Shown piece by piece: positions 26,625-41,441 of a stretch of DNA of 64,000 bases. The stretch comes from Tanypteryx hageni. Its lineage: Eukaryota > Arthropoda > Insecta > Odonata > Petaluridae. Below the pieces are notes generated by a model that saw only the letters and a program-made list of their open reading frames with translations, was not told the DNA's origin and made no database searches. The stretch spans positions 14,070,516-14,134,515 of the forward strand of contig CM054114.1 of assembly GCA_028673005.1 (NCBI GenBank). The letters run 5' to 3'. Every line of letters starts with the position of its first letter. Position 1 is the first letter of the stretch. Made by a program: the position numbers and the translations under genes.

Positions 26625-28549
26625 TTTCAGGGGGGTTTTTTATTAGACCCAATATGGCAATAATTCAGGAAAGGGACATGCGATATTTCGTTATCAAATT
26701 TAAAAGACTTGATTATTTTTCATATGCATGCTCTTATAGAAATCTATGGCGGTATTGTTGTTAATTGGAGTGATTTTATGAGACGTACCGTTCGTATGAT
26801 GACATTCCTTGTTCAGTGACAGTATTGTTGTTATTCTAAAGCAGACCAGTCATAGAAGTATTTTGGGCACGTGGATGATCGCGGATATATTCCGACCAGA
26901 ATTTATAATTTATAGTGCCTTTCTCAAAACCAGACAACAACATTTTCATAGCGTTTGCACACTCATTATTTTCCTCATTATTGTACTTCAGATCAACCCG
27001 GTAGCTTAGGTAAACTAATGTAATGTTTGCAATTGCAAGGTACATATTCTTACAAATCAGAATATGAAAGAGCATTCACGCCAGTGTTCTGGTAAATCTA
27101 CGATATCGTTATCATAGGAAATGAAACATAAATGCTGCCATATGTTTACCAATTGTATTTATATTTATTTAAACGTTATATTTGTCTTTTCAAAATTTTA
27201 TAAACTTAATTTTCGAATTTTTACGAGGCGACATTATTCAAATAGAGCGATTGAGAAATAATTACATGTTCATCAATTACATTTAACAGCAGTATTTTTT
27301 ATATTTTCTGCACTAACACCCGCCGTTTTGACTAATGTAAATGGCGTCCCTATCTTCATTGAAATCTTAGATACGGTTCGTTGGCTTGCGATAGTGCCTT
27401 TAAATTGCTGGACGGAATAAATGACTCTTTCTAGTCATTCTCCACTAAAACATGTTTAGAAATCTCCTTACAAAATTATAGACAGATGACATTACTCCAC
27501 ATTTCGCAATCGTATTTCAGAAGATGGACGATTGTACGGGACGCAGTGACTGTGTCATCAATTTTTCGTTTAACAATATCCCAACGAAATATTTTTAAAT
27601 TTCTCAAGTATCGGAACTCTAAAAATAAAAATTATTATTCCAGGATACATGAATATCATAGCGGCATATATAGAGACCTCGAACTCCAATACACTAACTG
27701 GTCATTTACAAGTCATTGTTTTAAACTAGGGTTCATTCCTTTGAAATCCAAGAGTTGACAAAAATTTTGCAATTGAAAAGTGCAATCATAACGCTAATCA
27801 TATTATTTCGATGGTTTCAATTCATTTATCAAATTATTTACAATGAATCTAACACACAGTTTCGTAAAATCGAATGCAGCTGAACTACTTGAAAAATATG
27901 CAAAGTAGAATATTAGTTTGTTCATTAAGGATAATTTAAAACTATTTTGATATCTTAACTTCGCTTAATACATTCGCAATTATTTGATGTGCGATACCAT
28001 TTACAACATTCAGTTTATATTGCAGAAATAAGAAAAGGGGTACCTGATTTATGTTAAAATGGGAAACGAGTGGAGGATGTCTTGATCATTAAAATATATT
28101 GCAAAAACCTTATTATTGAAGAATGCTAAATGGCGCTTTTTTTCTACATAATCGTTGTCATTCGAAGCCATATGTGACGCTTCCGCAGCCATGTTTGTTA
28201 CATTTGTTCAAGCATTTATCGAATGATTGATTGCATTTGATAGGTAAACTTAAAACACGGGGTTTTTAAGCGGCCACCTTATGAAGATAGACCGTTCCGC
28301 ATTTCTACGAAGCATAACTTCGCAACGGATCAGCTTCTGATTTATTCCTATCCCGATGTCAGACTCTCCGTTGACGAAAATTAGGAAAAATGAATCTGTA
28401 CAATTTGTGCCTCTAAGAAAGATTTTATTATTTGCTAACTAAATCAATGCTACAGTTATTCATGCAACATAAAAACAATGGGATTCATGAATAATTAATT
28501 GTCACATAAATGGTTTTTATCATTCTAACTCGTATCGAATGAGGAGTTA

Positions 28550-29163
28550 TTAGTTTTTAGGCATTGATGGAATCAGTCCAGGCTTCTCTTCCTGGTCATC
28601 TGAATTTCCAGAAGTCAAATCGAGTTCTCCAACCGATGGAGTATTTAGAGATTCGGATGTACTTCGGATAAATTTCCAAATGTCAGGAAATTTATCTCCA
28701 ATAAGTTCAAAGTTATTAGGTGCATTCATGTTGGAGTTGGGTAAATGTATTGTGATGGCGTCTGCGCTACTCCCGCTGAAACCTCCGGGCCCGGCAGATA
28801 CGGCTTTGGAATCAGCTTTAGATCCGGATAGCCCTTCTGGGCCAGCGGATAACGATTTTGCTTCCGAGGTTGAGCCTGAGATACCTCCTGGAACGGAAGA
28901 AAAGGAATTGGCGCCCGCGTTAGCCACGGTGATGGTATCTGGACCGGCATTCGTAGTAGGGGCGCCCGTATCAGAGCCGGAAATGCCTAATGGCGCAGTT
29001 GTCAGTGGGTTTGCTCCGGAGATTGAGGCGGAAATTCCTTTCGACTCCTCGGTGTCATTCGCTACGGAAATATCTGAAGGCACATCGTATTTCCCGTCGG
29101 ATCCAACGCTTGAAGGGCTTATTCCTGCATTCATGTTGTTAGAGCCAGCATTTCCTGGCAATG
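28550..29163 (-). CDS. Array gene copy 8, terminal exon
   Basis: Intact 203 codons with the same protein as copies 6 and 7. AATAAA is at 28424-28429, one base closer to the stop than in copies 5-7 because an A-run in the flank is one base shorter. Confidence 0.8.
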
Positions 29164-30642
29164 CTGCAAGTTATAAGAAAATTAGAGAAATCTTTATTTT
29201 CTGAATAAAAAAATCATGAATTTCTTGATTCACCTAGTGACCGCAGATTACTCTCGATGCCTTAAGTAGGAATGTAAACAGAACATGTGCGTTAAACATT
29301 TATCGTGATCTCAAATACGATTCCACCCTAAGGGAAGATATATGTTATGATTATCATGAGCAAAACGAGCTATGCATATATACAAAATTTTAGTTTTCAT
29401 AAAGAATCCTTTCCATTTCAATGACGAAAATTAATCACTGGTGACGATTCCGTAAAAACTCAAAAACTTCCATTTCGATAAATTGCCATTATATTTATTA
29501 TTGATAGTATCATTCAATTGCAGCTGAGTTAAATTAGATGTGCCCGGAAAAATAACCTTTTGATTCAATCTGGGCCAAAATGGCACACAATGCCACCAAT
29601 AACCAAGTTGCCACCCGGATCATCCTTCAAAATCGAGGAATACTAAAAGAAGCTCACTGTCTTCCACACAAGGTCCAAAGGTTTAGGAGACACGAAGCGT
29701 CAGCACACCTCGGCGACGACCATACGAATGGTTGAAGAAAAAATCATGGGCTGGCGAGCAATAACTGCATTGTGAAATGTTTTACGTCAGCTGGGTACTG
29801 GCTCGTAGAAATGTAATAAAATAGCGAATCACGGTATCCATAATCCGTTTATGCGGTTTCATAGAATCTTCTTAATGTGGCATTTTTGCTAATGACGCGT
29901 TTTCTGAGTGATTCTCTGAGAATTTCGACTTGGATTTCGGAATCCGCTTAAATTATTATTTCTAAATGGAATTGCAGGTAAAATTGATACTAGAACGTAC
30001 ATTTACTTTGGAGTCTTTGAAATTCTCTATTTTAAAACATCCGACACAATTGAAAAATTTGATATTGCGTATTTTTATTTCATCTATAACGCAATGAAAG
30101 CATGGAGTTTTCTTCCATTATGCCAGTCCGCAATCATAACGTATGCCGTTTGTTTAAAAAGTTTATACCATCCTAAGTTACGAAACCAATTGAAACAACG
30201 ATAAATTTTTTAAGGCAGTGGTAGAGTGTGAAAAATGCCATCTCGATTGAGATTGAGTCCCGTCGTTATTTTCCGTTTGGCTTTAAACGGATATTAAAAT
30301 TTCATCATGACCAGCCTTTTTGTAAACGTTATCAGAGTTAGATTATGTTTGTTCGCAATGACTGTATTAACGAAAGCGAAATTTCATTTATTTCCATGTA
30401 TTGGCAAGATGGATTACTATCTATTAAATATTAATCCACTGTGGGTTATTGTTTTATAAATGATCCTTTTAATTTTTAATACGATTTCAAAAACTTACTA
30501 GAAAAGTATATAGTTCGATTTTCTTGAATCAACATTTGCCGCTAGTTATTAAATCGTTGTTTACAAATATTTGCAAACTTCATGATATCTGCTGAATCAA
30601 TTCCAGCTTTCAGAAATGCAATATATACGTATTTCGTAGTAG

Positions 30643-30719
30643 CTTTTTATATGTACAAAATATTAACCCGTGCACTTATACACTAAAGCTTACTTAGTGC
30701 TATATTTATACTGACGTCA
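30643..30719 (-). promoter_or_regulatory. Putative CRE + TATA promoter, unit 8
   Basis: TGACGTCA at 30712-30719 and TATAAAAAG at 30643-30651, both intact. In this unit the alternative upstream ATG (the MLFHILI frame, near 31167) is mutated to ATT, which weakens that alternative as the gene's start. Confidence 0.45.
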
Positions 30720-32643
30720 TTTCAGGGGGGTTTTATATTAGACTCAAAATGGCAATAATTCAGGAAAGGCACATGCGATATTTCGTTATCAAATTTAAAA
30801 GACTTGCTTATTTTTCATATGCATGCTCTTATAGAAAGCTATGGCGGTATTGTTGTTAATTGTAGTGATTATATGAGACGTACCGATCGTATGATGACAT
30901 TCCTTTTTCAGTGACAGTAATATTGTTATTCTAAACAGACCAGTTATAGAAATATTTTGGGCACGTGGATGATCGCGGATATTTACCGACCAGAATATAT
31001 AATTTATAGTGCCTTTCTCAAAACCAGACAACAACATTTTCATAGCGTTTGCACACTCATTATTTTCCTCATTATTGTACTTCAGATCAACCCGGTAGCT
31101 TAGGTAAACTAATGGAATGTTTGCAATTGCAAGGTGCATATTCTTACAAATCAGAATATGAAAGAGAATTCACGCCAGTGTTCTGGTAAATCGACGATAT
31201 CGTTATCATAGGAAATGAAACATAAATGCTGCCATATGTTTACCAATTTTATTTATATTTATTTAAACGTTTTATTTGTCTTTTCAAAATTTTATAAACT
31301 TAATTTTCGAATTTTTACGAAGCGACATTATTCAAATAGAGCGATTGAGAAATAATTACATATTCATCAATTACATTTAACAGCAGTATTTTTTATATTT
31401 TCTGCACTAACACCCGCCGTTTTGACTAATGTAAATGGCGTCCCTATCTTCATCGAAATCTTAGATACGGTTCGTTGGCTTGCGATAGTGCCTTTAAATT
31501 GCTGGACGGAATAAATGACTCTTTCTAGTCATTCTCCACTAAAACATGTTTAGAAATCTCCTTACAAAATTATAGACAGATGACATTACTCCACATTTCG
31601 CAATCGTATTTCAGAAGATGGACGATTGTACGGGACGCAGTGACTGTGTCATCAATTTTTCGTTTAACAATATCCCAACGAAATCTTTTTAAATTTCTCA
31701 AGTATCGGAACTCTAAAGATAAAAATTATTATTCCAGGATTCATGAATATCATAGCGGCATATATAGAGACCTCGAACTCCAATACACTAACTGGTCATT
31801 TACAAGTCATTGTTTTAAACTAGGGTTCATTCCTTTGAAATGCAAGAGTTGACAAAAATTTTGCAATTGAAAAGTGCAATCATAACGCTAATCATATTAT
31901 TTCGATGGTTTCAATTCATTTATCAAATTATTTACAATGAATCTAACACACAGTTTCGTAAAATCGAATGCAGCTGAACTACTTGAAAAATATGCAAAGT
32001 AGAATATTAGTTTGTTCATTAAGGATAATTTAAAACTATTTTGGTATCTTAACTTCGCTTAATACATTCGCAATTATTTGATGTGCGATACCATTTACAA
32101 CATTCAGTTTATATTGCAGAAATAAGAAAAGGGGTACCTGATTTATGTTAAAATGGGAAACGAGTGGAGGATGTCTTGATCATTAAAATATATTGCAAAA
32201 ACCTTATTATTGAGGAATGCTAAATGGCGCTTTTTTTCTACATAATCTTTGTCATTCGAAGCCATATGTGACGCTTCCGCAGCCATGTTTGTTACATTTG
32301 TTCAAGCATTTATCGAATGATTGATTGCATTTGATAGGTAGACTTAAAACACGGGGTTTTTAAGCGGCCACCTTATGAAGATAGACCGTTCCGCATTTCT
32401 ACGAAGCATAACTTCGCAACGGATCAGCTTCTGATTTATTCCTATCCCGATGTCAGACTCTCCGTTGACGAAAATTAGGAAAAATGAATCTGTACAATTT
32501 TTGCCTCTAAGGAAGATTTTATTATTCGCTAACTAAATCAATGCTACAGTTATTCATGCAACATAAAAAACAATGGGATTCATGAATAATTAATTGTACA
32601 TAAATGGTTTTTATCATTCTAACTCGTATCGAATGAGGAGTTA

Positions 32644-33257
32644 TTAGTTTTTAGGCATTGATGGAATCAGTCCAGGCTTCTCCTCCTGGTCATCTGAATT
32701 GCAAGAAGTCAAATCGAGTTCTCCAACCGATGGAGTATTTAGAGATTCGGATGTACTTCCGATAAATTTCCAAATGTCAGGAAATTTATCTCCAATAAGT
32801 TCAAAGTTATTAGGTGCATTCATGTTGGAGTTGGGTAAATGTATTGTGATGGCGTCTGCGCTACTCCCGCTGAAACCTCCGGGCCCGGCAGATACGGCTT
32901 TGGAATCAGCTTTAGATCCGGATAGCCCTCCTGGGCCAGCGGATAACGATTTTGCTTCCGAGGTTGAGCCTGAGATACCTCCTGGAACGGAAGAAAAGGA
33001 ATTGGCGCCCGCGTTAGCCCCGGTGATGGCATCTGGACCGGCATTCGTAGTAGGGGCGCCCGTATTAGAGCCGGAAATGCCTAATGGCGCAGTTGTCAGT
33101 GGGTTTGCTCCGGAGATTGAGGCGGAAATTCCTTTCGACTCCTCGGTGTCATTCGCTACGGATATATCTGAAGGCACATCGTATTTCCCGTCGGATCCAA
33201 CGCTTGAAGGGCTTATTCCTGCATTCATGTTGTTAGAGCCAGCATTTCCTGGCAATG
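32644..33257 (-). CDS. Array gene copy 9, terminal exon
   Basis: Intact 203 codons, with AATAAA at 32518-32523. It has Asn64, Ala76, Gly79, Cys185 (Gly elsewhere, shared only with copy 13) and Lys193. The lone cysteine is unusual in a family that otherwise lacks Cys. Confidence 0.8.
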
Positions 33258-34734
33258 CTGCAAGTTATAAGAAAATTAGAGAAATCTTTATTTTCTGAAT
33301 AAAAAAATCATGAATTTCTTGATTCACCTAGTGACCGCAGATTACTCTCGATGCCTTAAGTAGGAATGTAAACAGAACATGTGCGTTAAACATTTATCGT
33401 GATCTCAAATACGATTCCACCCTAAGGGAAGATATATGTTATGATTATCATGAGCAAAACGAGCTATGCATATATACAAAATTTTAGTTTTCATAAAGAA
33501 TCCTTTCCATTTCAATGACGAAAATTAATCACTGGTGACGATTCCGTAAAAACTCAAAAACTTCCATTTCGATAAATTGCCATTATATTTATTATTGATA
33601 GTATCATTCAATTGCAGCTGAGTTAAATTAGATGTGCCCGGAAAACTAACCTTTTGATTCAATCTGGGCCAAAATGGCACACAATGCCACCAATAACCAA
33701 GTTGCCACCCGGATCATCCTTCAAAATCGAGGAATACTAAAAGAAGCTCAGTCTTCCACACAAGGTCCAAAGGTTTAGGAGACACGAATCGTCAGCACAC
33801 CTCGGCGACGACCATACGAATGGTTGAAGAAAAAATCAAGGGCTGGCGAGCAATAACTGCATTGTGAAATGTTTTACGTCAGCTGGGTACTGGCTCGTAG
33901 AAATGTAATAAAACAGCGATTCACGGTATCCATAATCCGTTTATGCGGTTTCATAGAATCTTCTTAATGTGGCATTTTTGCTAATGACGCGTTTTCTGAT
34001 TGATTCTCTGAGAATTTCGACTTGGATTTCGGAATCCGCTTAAATTATTATTTCTAAATGGAATTACAGGTAAAATTGATACTAGAACGTACATTTACTT
34101 TGGAGTCTTTGAAATTCTCTATTTTAAAACATCCGACACAATTGAAAAATTTGATATTGCGTATTTTTATTTCATCTATAACGCATTGAAAACATGGAGT
34201 TTTCTTCCATTATGCCAGTCCGCCATCATAACGTATGCCGTTTGTTTAAAAAGTTTATACCATCCTAAGTTACGAAACCAATTGAAACAACGATAAATTT
34301 TTTAAGGCAGTGGTAGAGTGTGAAAAATGCCATCTCGTTTGAGATTGAGCCCCGTCGTTATTTTCCGTTTGGCTTTAAACGGATATTAAAATTTCATCAT
34401 GACAAGCCTCATTGTAAACGTTATCAGAGTTAGATTATGTTTGTTCGCAATGACTGTATTAACGAAAGCGAAATTTCATTTATTTCCATGTATTGGCAAG
34501 ATGGATTACTATCTATTAAATATTAATCCACTGTGGGTTATTGTTTTATAAATGATCCTTTTAATTTTTAATACGATTTCAAAGACTTACTAGAAAAGTA
34601 TATAGTACGATTTTCTTGAATCAACATTTGCCGCTATTTATTAAATCGTTGTTTACAAATATTTGCAAACTTCATGATATCTGCTGAATCAATTCCAGCT
34701 TTCAGACATGCAATATATACGTATTTCGTAGTAG

Positions 34735-34811
34735 CTTTTTATATGTACAAAATATTAACCCGTGCACTTATACACTAAAGCTTACTTAGTGCTATATTTC
34801 TACTGACGTAA
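34735..34811 (-). promoter_or_regulatory. Putative TATA promoter with damaged CRE, unit 9
   Basis: TATAAAAAG is intact at 34735-34743. The plus strand at 34804-34811 reads TGACGTAA, which breaks the CRE palindrome by one base. This is the only unit of 16 with a damaged CRE. Confidence 0.4.
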
Positions 34812-36735
34812 TTTCAGGGGGGTTTTATATTAGACTCAAAATTGCAATAATTCAGGAAAGGCACATGCGATATTTCGTTATCAAATTTAAAAGACTTGCT
34901 TATTTTTCATATGCATGCTCTTATAGAAAGCTATGGCGGTATTGTTGTTAATTGGAGTGATTATATGAGACGTACCGTACGTATGATGACATTCCTTTTT
35001 CAGTGACAGTAATATTGTTATTCTAAACAGACCAATTATAGAAATATTTTGGGCACGTGGATGATCGCGGATATTTACCGACAAGAATATATAATTTATA
35101 GTGCCTTTCTCAAAACCAGACAACAACATTTTCATAGCGTTTGCACACTCATTATTTTCCTCATTATTTTACTTCAGATCAACCCGGTAGCTTAGGTAAA
35201 CTAATGGAATGTTTGCAATTGCAAGGTACATATTCTTACAAATCAGAATATGAAAGAGCATTCACGCCAGTGTTCTGGTAAATCGACGATTTAGTTATCA
35301 TAGGAAATGAAACATAAATGCTGCCATATGTTTACCAATTGTATTTATATTTATTTAAACGTTTTATTTGTCTTTTCAAAATTTTATAAACTTAATTTTC
35401 GAATTTTTACGAAGCGACATTATTCAAATAGAGCGATTGAGATATAATTACATATTCATCAATTACATTTAACAGCAGTATTTTTTATATTTTCTGCACT
35501 AACACCCGCCGTTTTGGCTAATGTAAATGGCGTCCCTATCTTCATTGAAATCTTAGATACGGTTCGTTGGCTTGCGATAGTGCCTTTAAATTGCTGGACG
35601 GAATAAATGACTCTTTCTAGTCATTCTCCACTAAAACATGTTTAGAAATCTCCTTACAAAATTATAGACAGATGACATTACTCCACATTTCGCAATCGTA
35701 TTTCAGAAGATGGACGATTGTACGGGACGCAGTGACTGTGTCATCAATTTTTCGTTTAACAATATCCCAACGAAATATTTTTAAATTTCTCAAGTATCGG
35801 AACTCTAAAAATAAAAATTATTATTCCAGGATTCATGAATATCATAGCGGCATATATAGAGACCTCGAACTCCAATACACTAACTGGTCATTTACAAGTC
35901 ATTGTTTTAAACTAGGGTTCATTCCTTTGAAATGCAAGAGTTGACAAAAATTTTGCAATTGAAAAGTGCAATCATAACGCTAATCATATTATTTCGATGG
36001 TTTCAATTCATTTATCAAATTATTTACAATGAATCTAACACACAGTTTCGTAAAATCGAATGCAGCTGAACTACTTGAAAAATATGCAAAGTAGAATATT
36101 AGTTTGTTCATTAAGGATAATTTAAAACTATTTTGGTATCTTAACTTCGCTTAATACATTCGCAATTATTTGATGTGCGATACCATTTACAACATTCAGT
36201 TTATATTGCAGAAATAAGAAAAGGGGTACCTGATTTATGTTAAAATGGGAAACGAGTGGAGGATGTCTTGATCATTAAAATATATTGCAAAAACCTTATT
36301 ATTGAGGAATGCTAAATGGCGCTTTTTTTCTACATAATCTTTGTCATTCGAAGCCATATGTGACGCTTCCGCAGCCATGTTTGTTACATTTGTTCAAGCA
36401 TTTATCGAATGATTGATTGCATTTGATAGCTAGACTTAAAACACGGGGTTTTTAAGCTTCCACCTTATGAAGATAGACCGTTCCGCATTTCTACGAAGCA
36501 TAACTTCGCAACGGATCAGCTTCTGATTTATTCCTATCCCGATGTCAGACTCTCCGTTGACGAAAATTAGGAAAAATGAATCTGTACAATTTGTGCCTCT
36601 AAGGAAGATTTTATTATTTGCTAACTAAATCAATGCTACAGTTATTCATGCAACATAAAAAACAATGGGATTCATGAATAATTAATTGTACATAAATGGT
36701 TTTTATCATTCTAACTCGTATCGAATGAGGAGTTA

Positions 36736-37349
36736 TTAGTTTTTAGGCATTGATGGAATCAGCCCAGGCTTCTCCTCCTGGTCATCTGAATTGCCAGAAG
36801 TCAAATCGAGTTCTCCAACCGATGGAGTATTTAGAGATTCGGATGTACTTCCGATAAATTTCCAAATGTCAGGAAATTTATCTCCAATAAGTTCAAAGTT
36901 ATTAGGTGCATTCATGTTGGAGTTGGGTAAATGTATTGTGATGGCGTCTGCGCTACTCCCGCTGAAACCTCCGGGCCCGGCAGATACGGCTTTGGAATCA
37001 GCTTTAGATCCGGATAGCCCTCCTGGGCCAGCGGATAACGATTTTGCTTCCGAGGTTGAGCCTGAGATACCTCCTGGAACGGAAGAAAAGGAATTGGCGC
37101 CCGCGTTAGCCCCGGTGATGGTATCTGGACCGGCATTCGTAGTAGGGGCGCCCGTATTAGAGCCGGAAATGCCTAATGGTCCAGTTGTCAGTGGGTTTGC
37201 TCCGGAGATTGAGGCGGAAATTCCTTTCGACTCCTCGGTGTCATTCGCTACGGAAATATCTGAAGGCACATCGTAATTCCCATCGGATCCAACGCTTGAA
37301 GGGCTTATTCCTGCATTCATGTTGTTAGATCCAGCATTTCCTGGCAATG
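36736..37349 (-). CDS. Array gene copy 10, terminal exon
   Basis: Intact 203 codons, with AATAAA at 36610-36615. It carries Asn24 (Lys in most copies), Gly56, Asn64, Thr76 and Lys193. The change that gives Asn24 creates a stop in the overlapping plus-strand frame at 37274-37276 while leaving the minus frame open. Confidence 0.8.
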
Positions 37350-38828
37350 CTGCAAGTTATAAGAAAATTAGAGAAATCTTTATTTTCTGAATAAAAAAAT
37401 CATGAATTTCTTGATTCACCTAGTGACCGCAGATTACTCTCGATGCCTTAAGTAGGAATGTAAACAGAACATGTGCGTTAAACATTTATCGTGATCTCAA
37501 ATACGATTCCACCCTAAGGGAAGATATATGTTATGATTATCATGAGCAAAACGAGCTATGCATATATACAAAATTTTAGTTTTCTTAAAGAATCCTTTCC
37601 ATTTCAATGACAAAAATTAATCACTGGTGACGATTCCGTAAAAACTCAAAAACTTCCATTTCGATAAATTGCCATTATATTTATTATTGATAGTATCATT
37701 CAATTGCAGCTGAGTTAAATTAGATGTGCCCGGAAAACTAACCTTTTGATTCAATCTGGGCCAAAATGGCACACAATGCCACCAATAACCAAGTTGCCAC
37801 CCGGATCATCCTTCAAAATCGAGGAATACTAAAAGAAGCTCACTGTCTTCCACACAAGGTCCAAAGGTTTAGGAGACACGAAGCGTCAGCACACCTCGGC
37901 GACGACCATACGAATCGTTGAAGAAAAAATCAAGGGCTGGCGAGCAATAACTGCATTGTGAAATGTTTTACGTCAGCTGGGTACTGGCTCGTAGAAATGT
38001 AATAAAATAGCGATTCACGGTATCCATAATCCGTTTATGCGGTTTCATAGAATCTTCTTAATGTGGCATTTTTGCTAATGACGCGTTTTCTGAGTGATTG
38101 TCTGAGAATATCGACTTGGATTTCGGAATCCGCTTAAATTATTATTTCTAAATGGAATTGCAGGTAAAATTGATACTAGAACGTACATTTACTTTGGAAT
38201 CTTTGAAATTCTCTATTTTAAAACATCCGACACAATTGAAAAATTTGATATTGCGTATTTTTATTTCATCTATAACGCATTGAAAACATGGAGTTTTCTT
38301 CCATTATGCCAGTCCGCAATCATAACGTATGCCGTTTGTTTAAAAAGTTTATACCATCCTAAGTTACGAAACCAATTGAAACAACGATAAATTTTTTAAG
38401 GCAGTGGTATAGTGTGAAAAATGCCATCTCGATTGAGATTGAGTCCCGTCGTTATTTTCCGTTTGGCTTTAAACGGATATTAAAATTTCATCATGACCAG
38501 CCTCTTTGTAAACGTTATCAGAGTTAGATTATGTTTGTTCGCAATGACTGTATTAACGAAAGCGAAATTTCATTTATTTCCATGTATTGGCAAGATGGAT
38601 TACTATCTATTAAATATTAATCCACTGTGGGTTATTGTTTTATAATTGATCCTATTAATTTTTAATACGATTTCAAAGACTTACTAGAAAAGTATATAGT
38701 ACGATTTTCTTGAATAAACATTTGCCGCTATTTATTAAATCGTTGTTTACAAATATTTGCAAACTTCATGATATCTGCTGAATCAATTCCAGCTTTCAGA
38801 CATGCAATATATACGTATTTCGTAGTAG

Positions 38829-38905
38829 CTTTTTATATGTACAAAATATTAACCCGTGCACTTATACACTAAAGCTTACTTAGTGCTATATTTATACTGA
38901 CGTCA
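38829..38905 (-). promoter_or_regulatory. Putative CRE + TATA promoter, unit 10
   Basis: TGACGTCA at 38898-38905 and TATAAAAAG at 38829-38837, both intact. Confidence 0.45.
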
Positions 38906-40827
38906 TTTCAGGGGGGTTTTATATGAGACTCAAAATGGCAAAAATTCAGGAAAGGCACATGCGATACTTCGTTATCAAATTTAAAAGACTTGCTCATTTT
39001 TCATATGCATGCTCTTATAGAAAGCTATGGCGGTATTGTTGTTAATTGGAGTGATTATATGAGACGTACCGTTCGTATGATGACATTCCTTTTTCAGTGA
39101 CAGAAATATTGTTATTCTAAACAGACCAGTTATAGAAATATTTTGGGCACGTGGATGATCGCGGATATTTTCCGACCAGAATATATAATTTATAGTGCCT
39201 TTCTCAAAACCAGACAACAACATTTTCATAGCGTTTGCACACTCATTATTCTCCTCATATTGTACTTCAGATCAACCCGGTAGCTTAGGTAAACTAATGG
39301 AATGTTTGCAATTGCAAGGTACATATTCTTACAAATCAGAATATGAAAGAGCATTCACGCCAGTGTTCTGGTAAATCGACGATATCGTTATCATAGGAAA
39401 TGAAACATAAATGCTGCCATATGTTTACCAATTGTATTTATATTTATTTAAACGTTATATTTGTCTTTTCAAAATTTTATAAACTTAATTTTCGAATTTT
39501 AACGTAGAAACATTATTCAAATAGAGCGATTGAGAAATAATTACATGTTCATCAATTACATTTAACAGCAGTATTTTTTATATTTTCTGCACTAACACCC
39601 GCCGTTTTGACTAATGTAAATGGCGTCCCTATCTTCATCGAAATCTTAGATACGGTTCGTTGGCTTGCGATAGTGCCTTTAAATTGCTGGACGGAATAAA
39701 TGACTCTTTCTAGTCATTCTCCACTAAAACATGTTTAGAAATCTCCTTACAAAATTATAGACAGATGACATTACTCCACATTTCGCAATCGTATTTCAGA
39801 AGATGGACGATTGTACTGGACGCAGTGACTGTGTCATCAATTTTTCGTTTAACAATATCCCAACGAAATATTTTTAAATTCCTCAAGTATCGGACTCTAA
39901 AAATAAAAATTATTATTCCAGGATACATGAATATCATAGCGGCATATATAGACACCTCGAACTCCAATTCACTAACTGGTCATTTACAAGTCATTGTTTT
40001 AAACTAGGGTTCATTCCTTTGAAATCCAAGAGTTGACAAAAATTTTGCAATTGAAAAGTGCAATCATAACGCTAATCATATTATTTCGATGGTTTCAATT
40101 CATTTATCAAATTATTTACAATGAATCTAACACACAGTTTCGTAAAATCGAATGCAGCTGAACTACTTGAAAAATATGCAAAGTAGAATATTAGTTTGTT
40201 CATTAAGGATAATTTAAAACTATTTTGGTATCTTAACTTCGCTTAATACATTCGCAATTATTTGATGTGCGATACCATTTACAACATTCAGTTTATATTG
40301 CAGAAATAAGAAAAGGGGTACCTGATTTATGTTAAAATGGGAAACGAGTGGAGGATGTCTTGATCATTAAAATATATTGCAAAAACCTTATTATTGAGGA
40401 ATGCTAAATGGCGCTTTTTTTCTACATAATCTTTGTCATTCGAAGCCATATGTGACGCTTCCGCAGCCATGTTTGTTACATTTGTTCAAGCATTTATCGA
40501 ATGATTGATTGCATTTGATAGCTAGACTTAAAACACGGGGTTTTTAAGCGGCCACCTTATGAAGATAGACCGTTCCGCATTTCTACGAAGCATAACTTCG
40601 CAACGGATCAGCTTCTGATTTATTCCTATCCCGATGTCAGACTCTCCGTTGACGAAAATTAGGAAAAATGAATCTGTACAATTTGTGCCTCTAAGGAAGA
40701 TTTTATTATTTGCTAACTAAATCAATGCTACAGTTATTCATGCAACATAAAAAACAATGGGATTCATGAATAATTAATTGTACATAAATGGTTTTTATCA
40801 TTCTAACTCGTATCGAATGAGGAGTTA

Positions 40828-41441
40828 TTAGTTTTTAGGCATTGATGGAATCAGCCCAGGCTTCTCCTCCTGGTCATCTGAATTGCCAGAAGTCAAATCG
40901 AGTTCTCCAACCGATGGAGTATTTAGAGATTCGGATGTACTTCCGATAAATTTCCAAATGTCAGGAAATTTATCTCCAATAAGTTCAAAGTTATTAGGTG
41001 CATTCATGTTGGAGTTGGGTAAATGTATTGTGATGGCGTCTGCGCTACTCCCGCTGAAACCTCCGGGCCCGGCAGATACGGCTTTGGAATCAGCTTTAGA
41101 TCCGGATAGCCCTCCTGGGCCAGCGGATAACGATTTTGCTTCCGAGGTTGAGCCTGAGACACCTCCTGGAACGGAAGAAAAGGAATTGGCGCCCGCGTTA
41201 GCCCCGGTGATGGTATCTGGACCGGCATTCGTAGTAGGGGCGCCCGTATTAGAGCCGGAAATGCCTAATGGTCCAGTTGTCAGTGGGTTTGCTCCGGAGA
41301 TTGAGGCGGAAATTCCTTTCGACTCCTCGGTGTCATTCGCTACGGAAATATCTGAAGGCACATCGTAATTCCCGTCGGATCCAACGCTTGAAGGGCTTAT
41401 TCCTGCATTCATGTTGTTAGATCCAGCATTTCCTGGCAATG
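40828..41441 (-). CDS. Array gene copy 11, terminal exon
   Basis: Intact 203 codons, with AATAAA at 40702-40707. It is copy 10's protein with one further replacement, Val94 for Ile in the GISGS core of the fourth repeat. Confidence 0.8.

Larger units (their letters stand above)
24455..28549 (-). repeat. Unit 7 (4095 bp)
   Basis: Complete unit. The part around 26760-27075 resembles units 3-4, while the exon is of the copy 6-8 type, suggesting exchange between subgroups. 26625-28423 shows no gene. Confidence 0.97.
28550..32643 (-). repeat. Unit 8 (4094 bp)
   Basis: Complete transitional unit. The exon belongs to the copy 6-8 group, but its distal spacer (from about 30660) has the variants of the right half of the array, such as the altered stretch after the CRE near 30720. 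30720-32517 shows no gene. Confidence 0.97.
32644..36735 (-). repeat. Unit 9 (4092 bp)
   Basis: Complete unit. It shares several private variants with unit 13, four units away: a 2-bp loss near 33749, the GAATCGTC variant near 33787, and the GATTTAG variant near 35288. 34812-36609 shows no gene. Confidence 0.97.
36736..40827 (-). repeat. Unit 10 (4092 bp)
   Basis: Complete unit, nearly identical to unit 11 across exon and spacer. 38906-40701 shows no gene. Confidence 0.97.
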
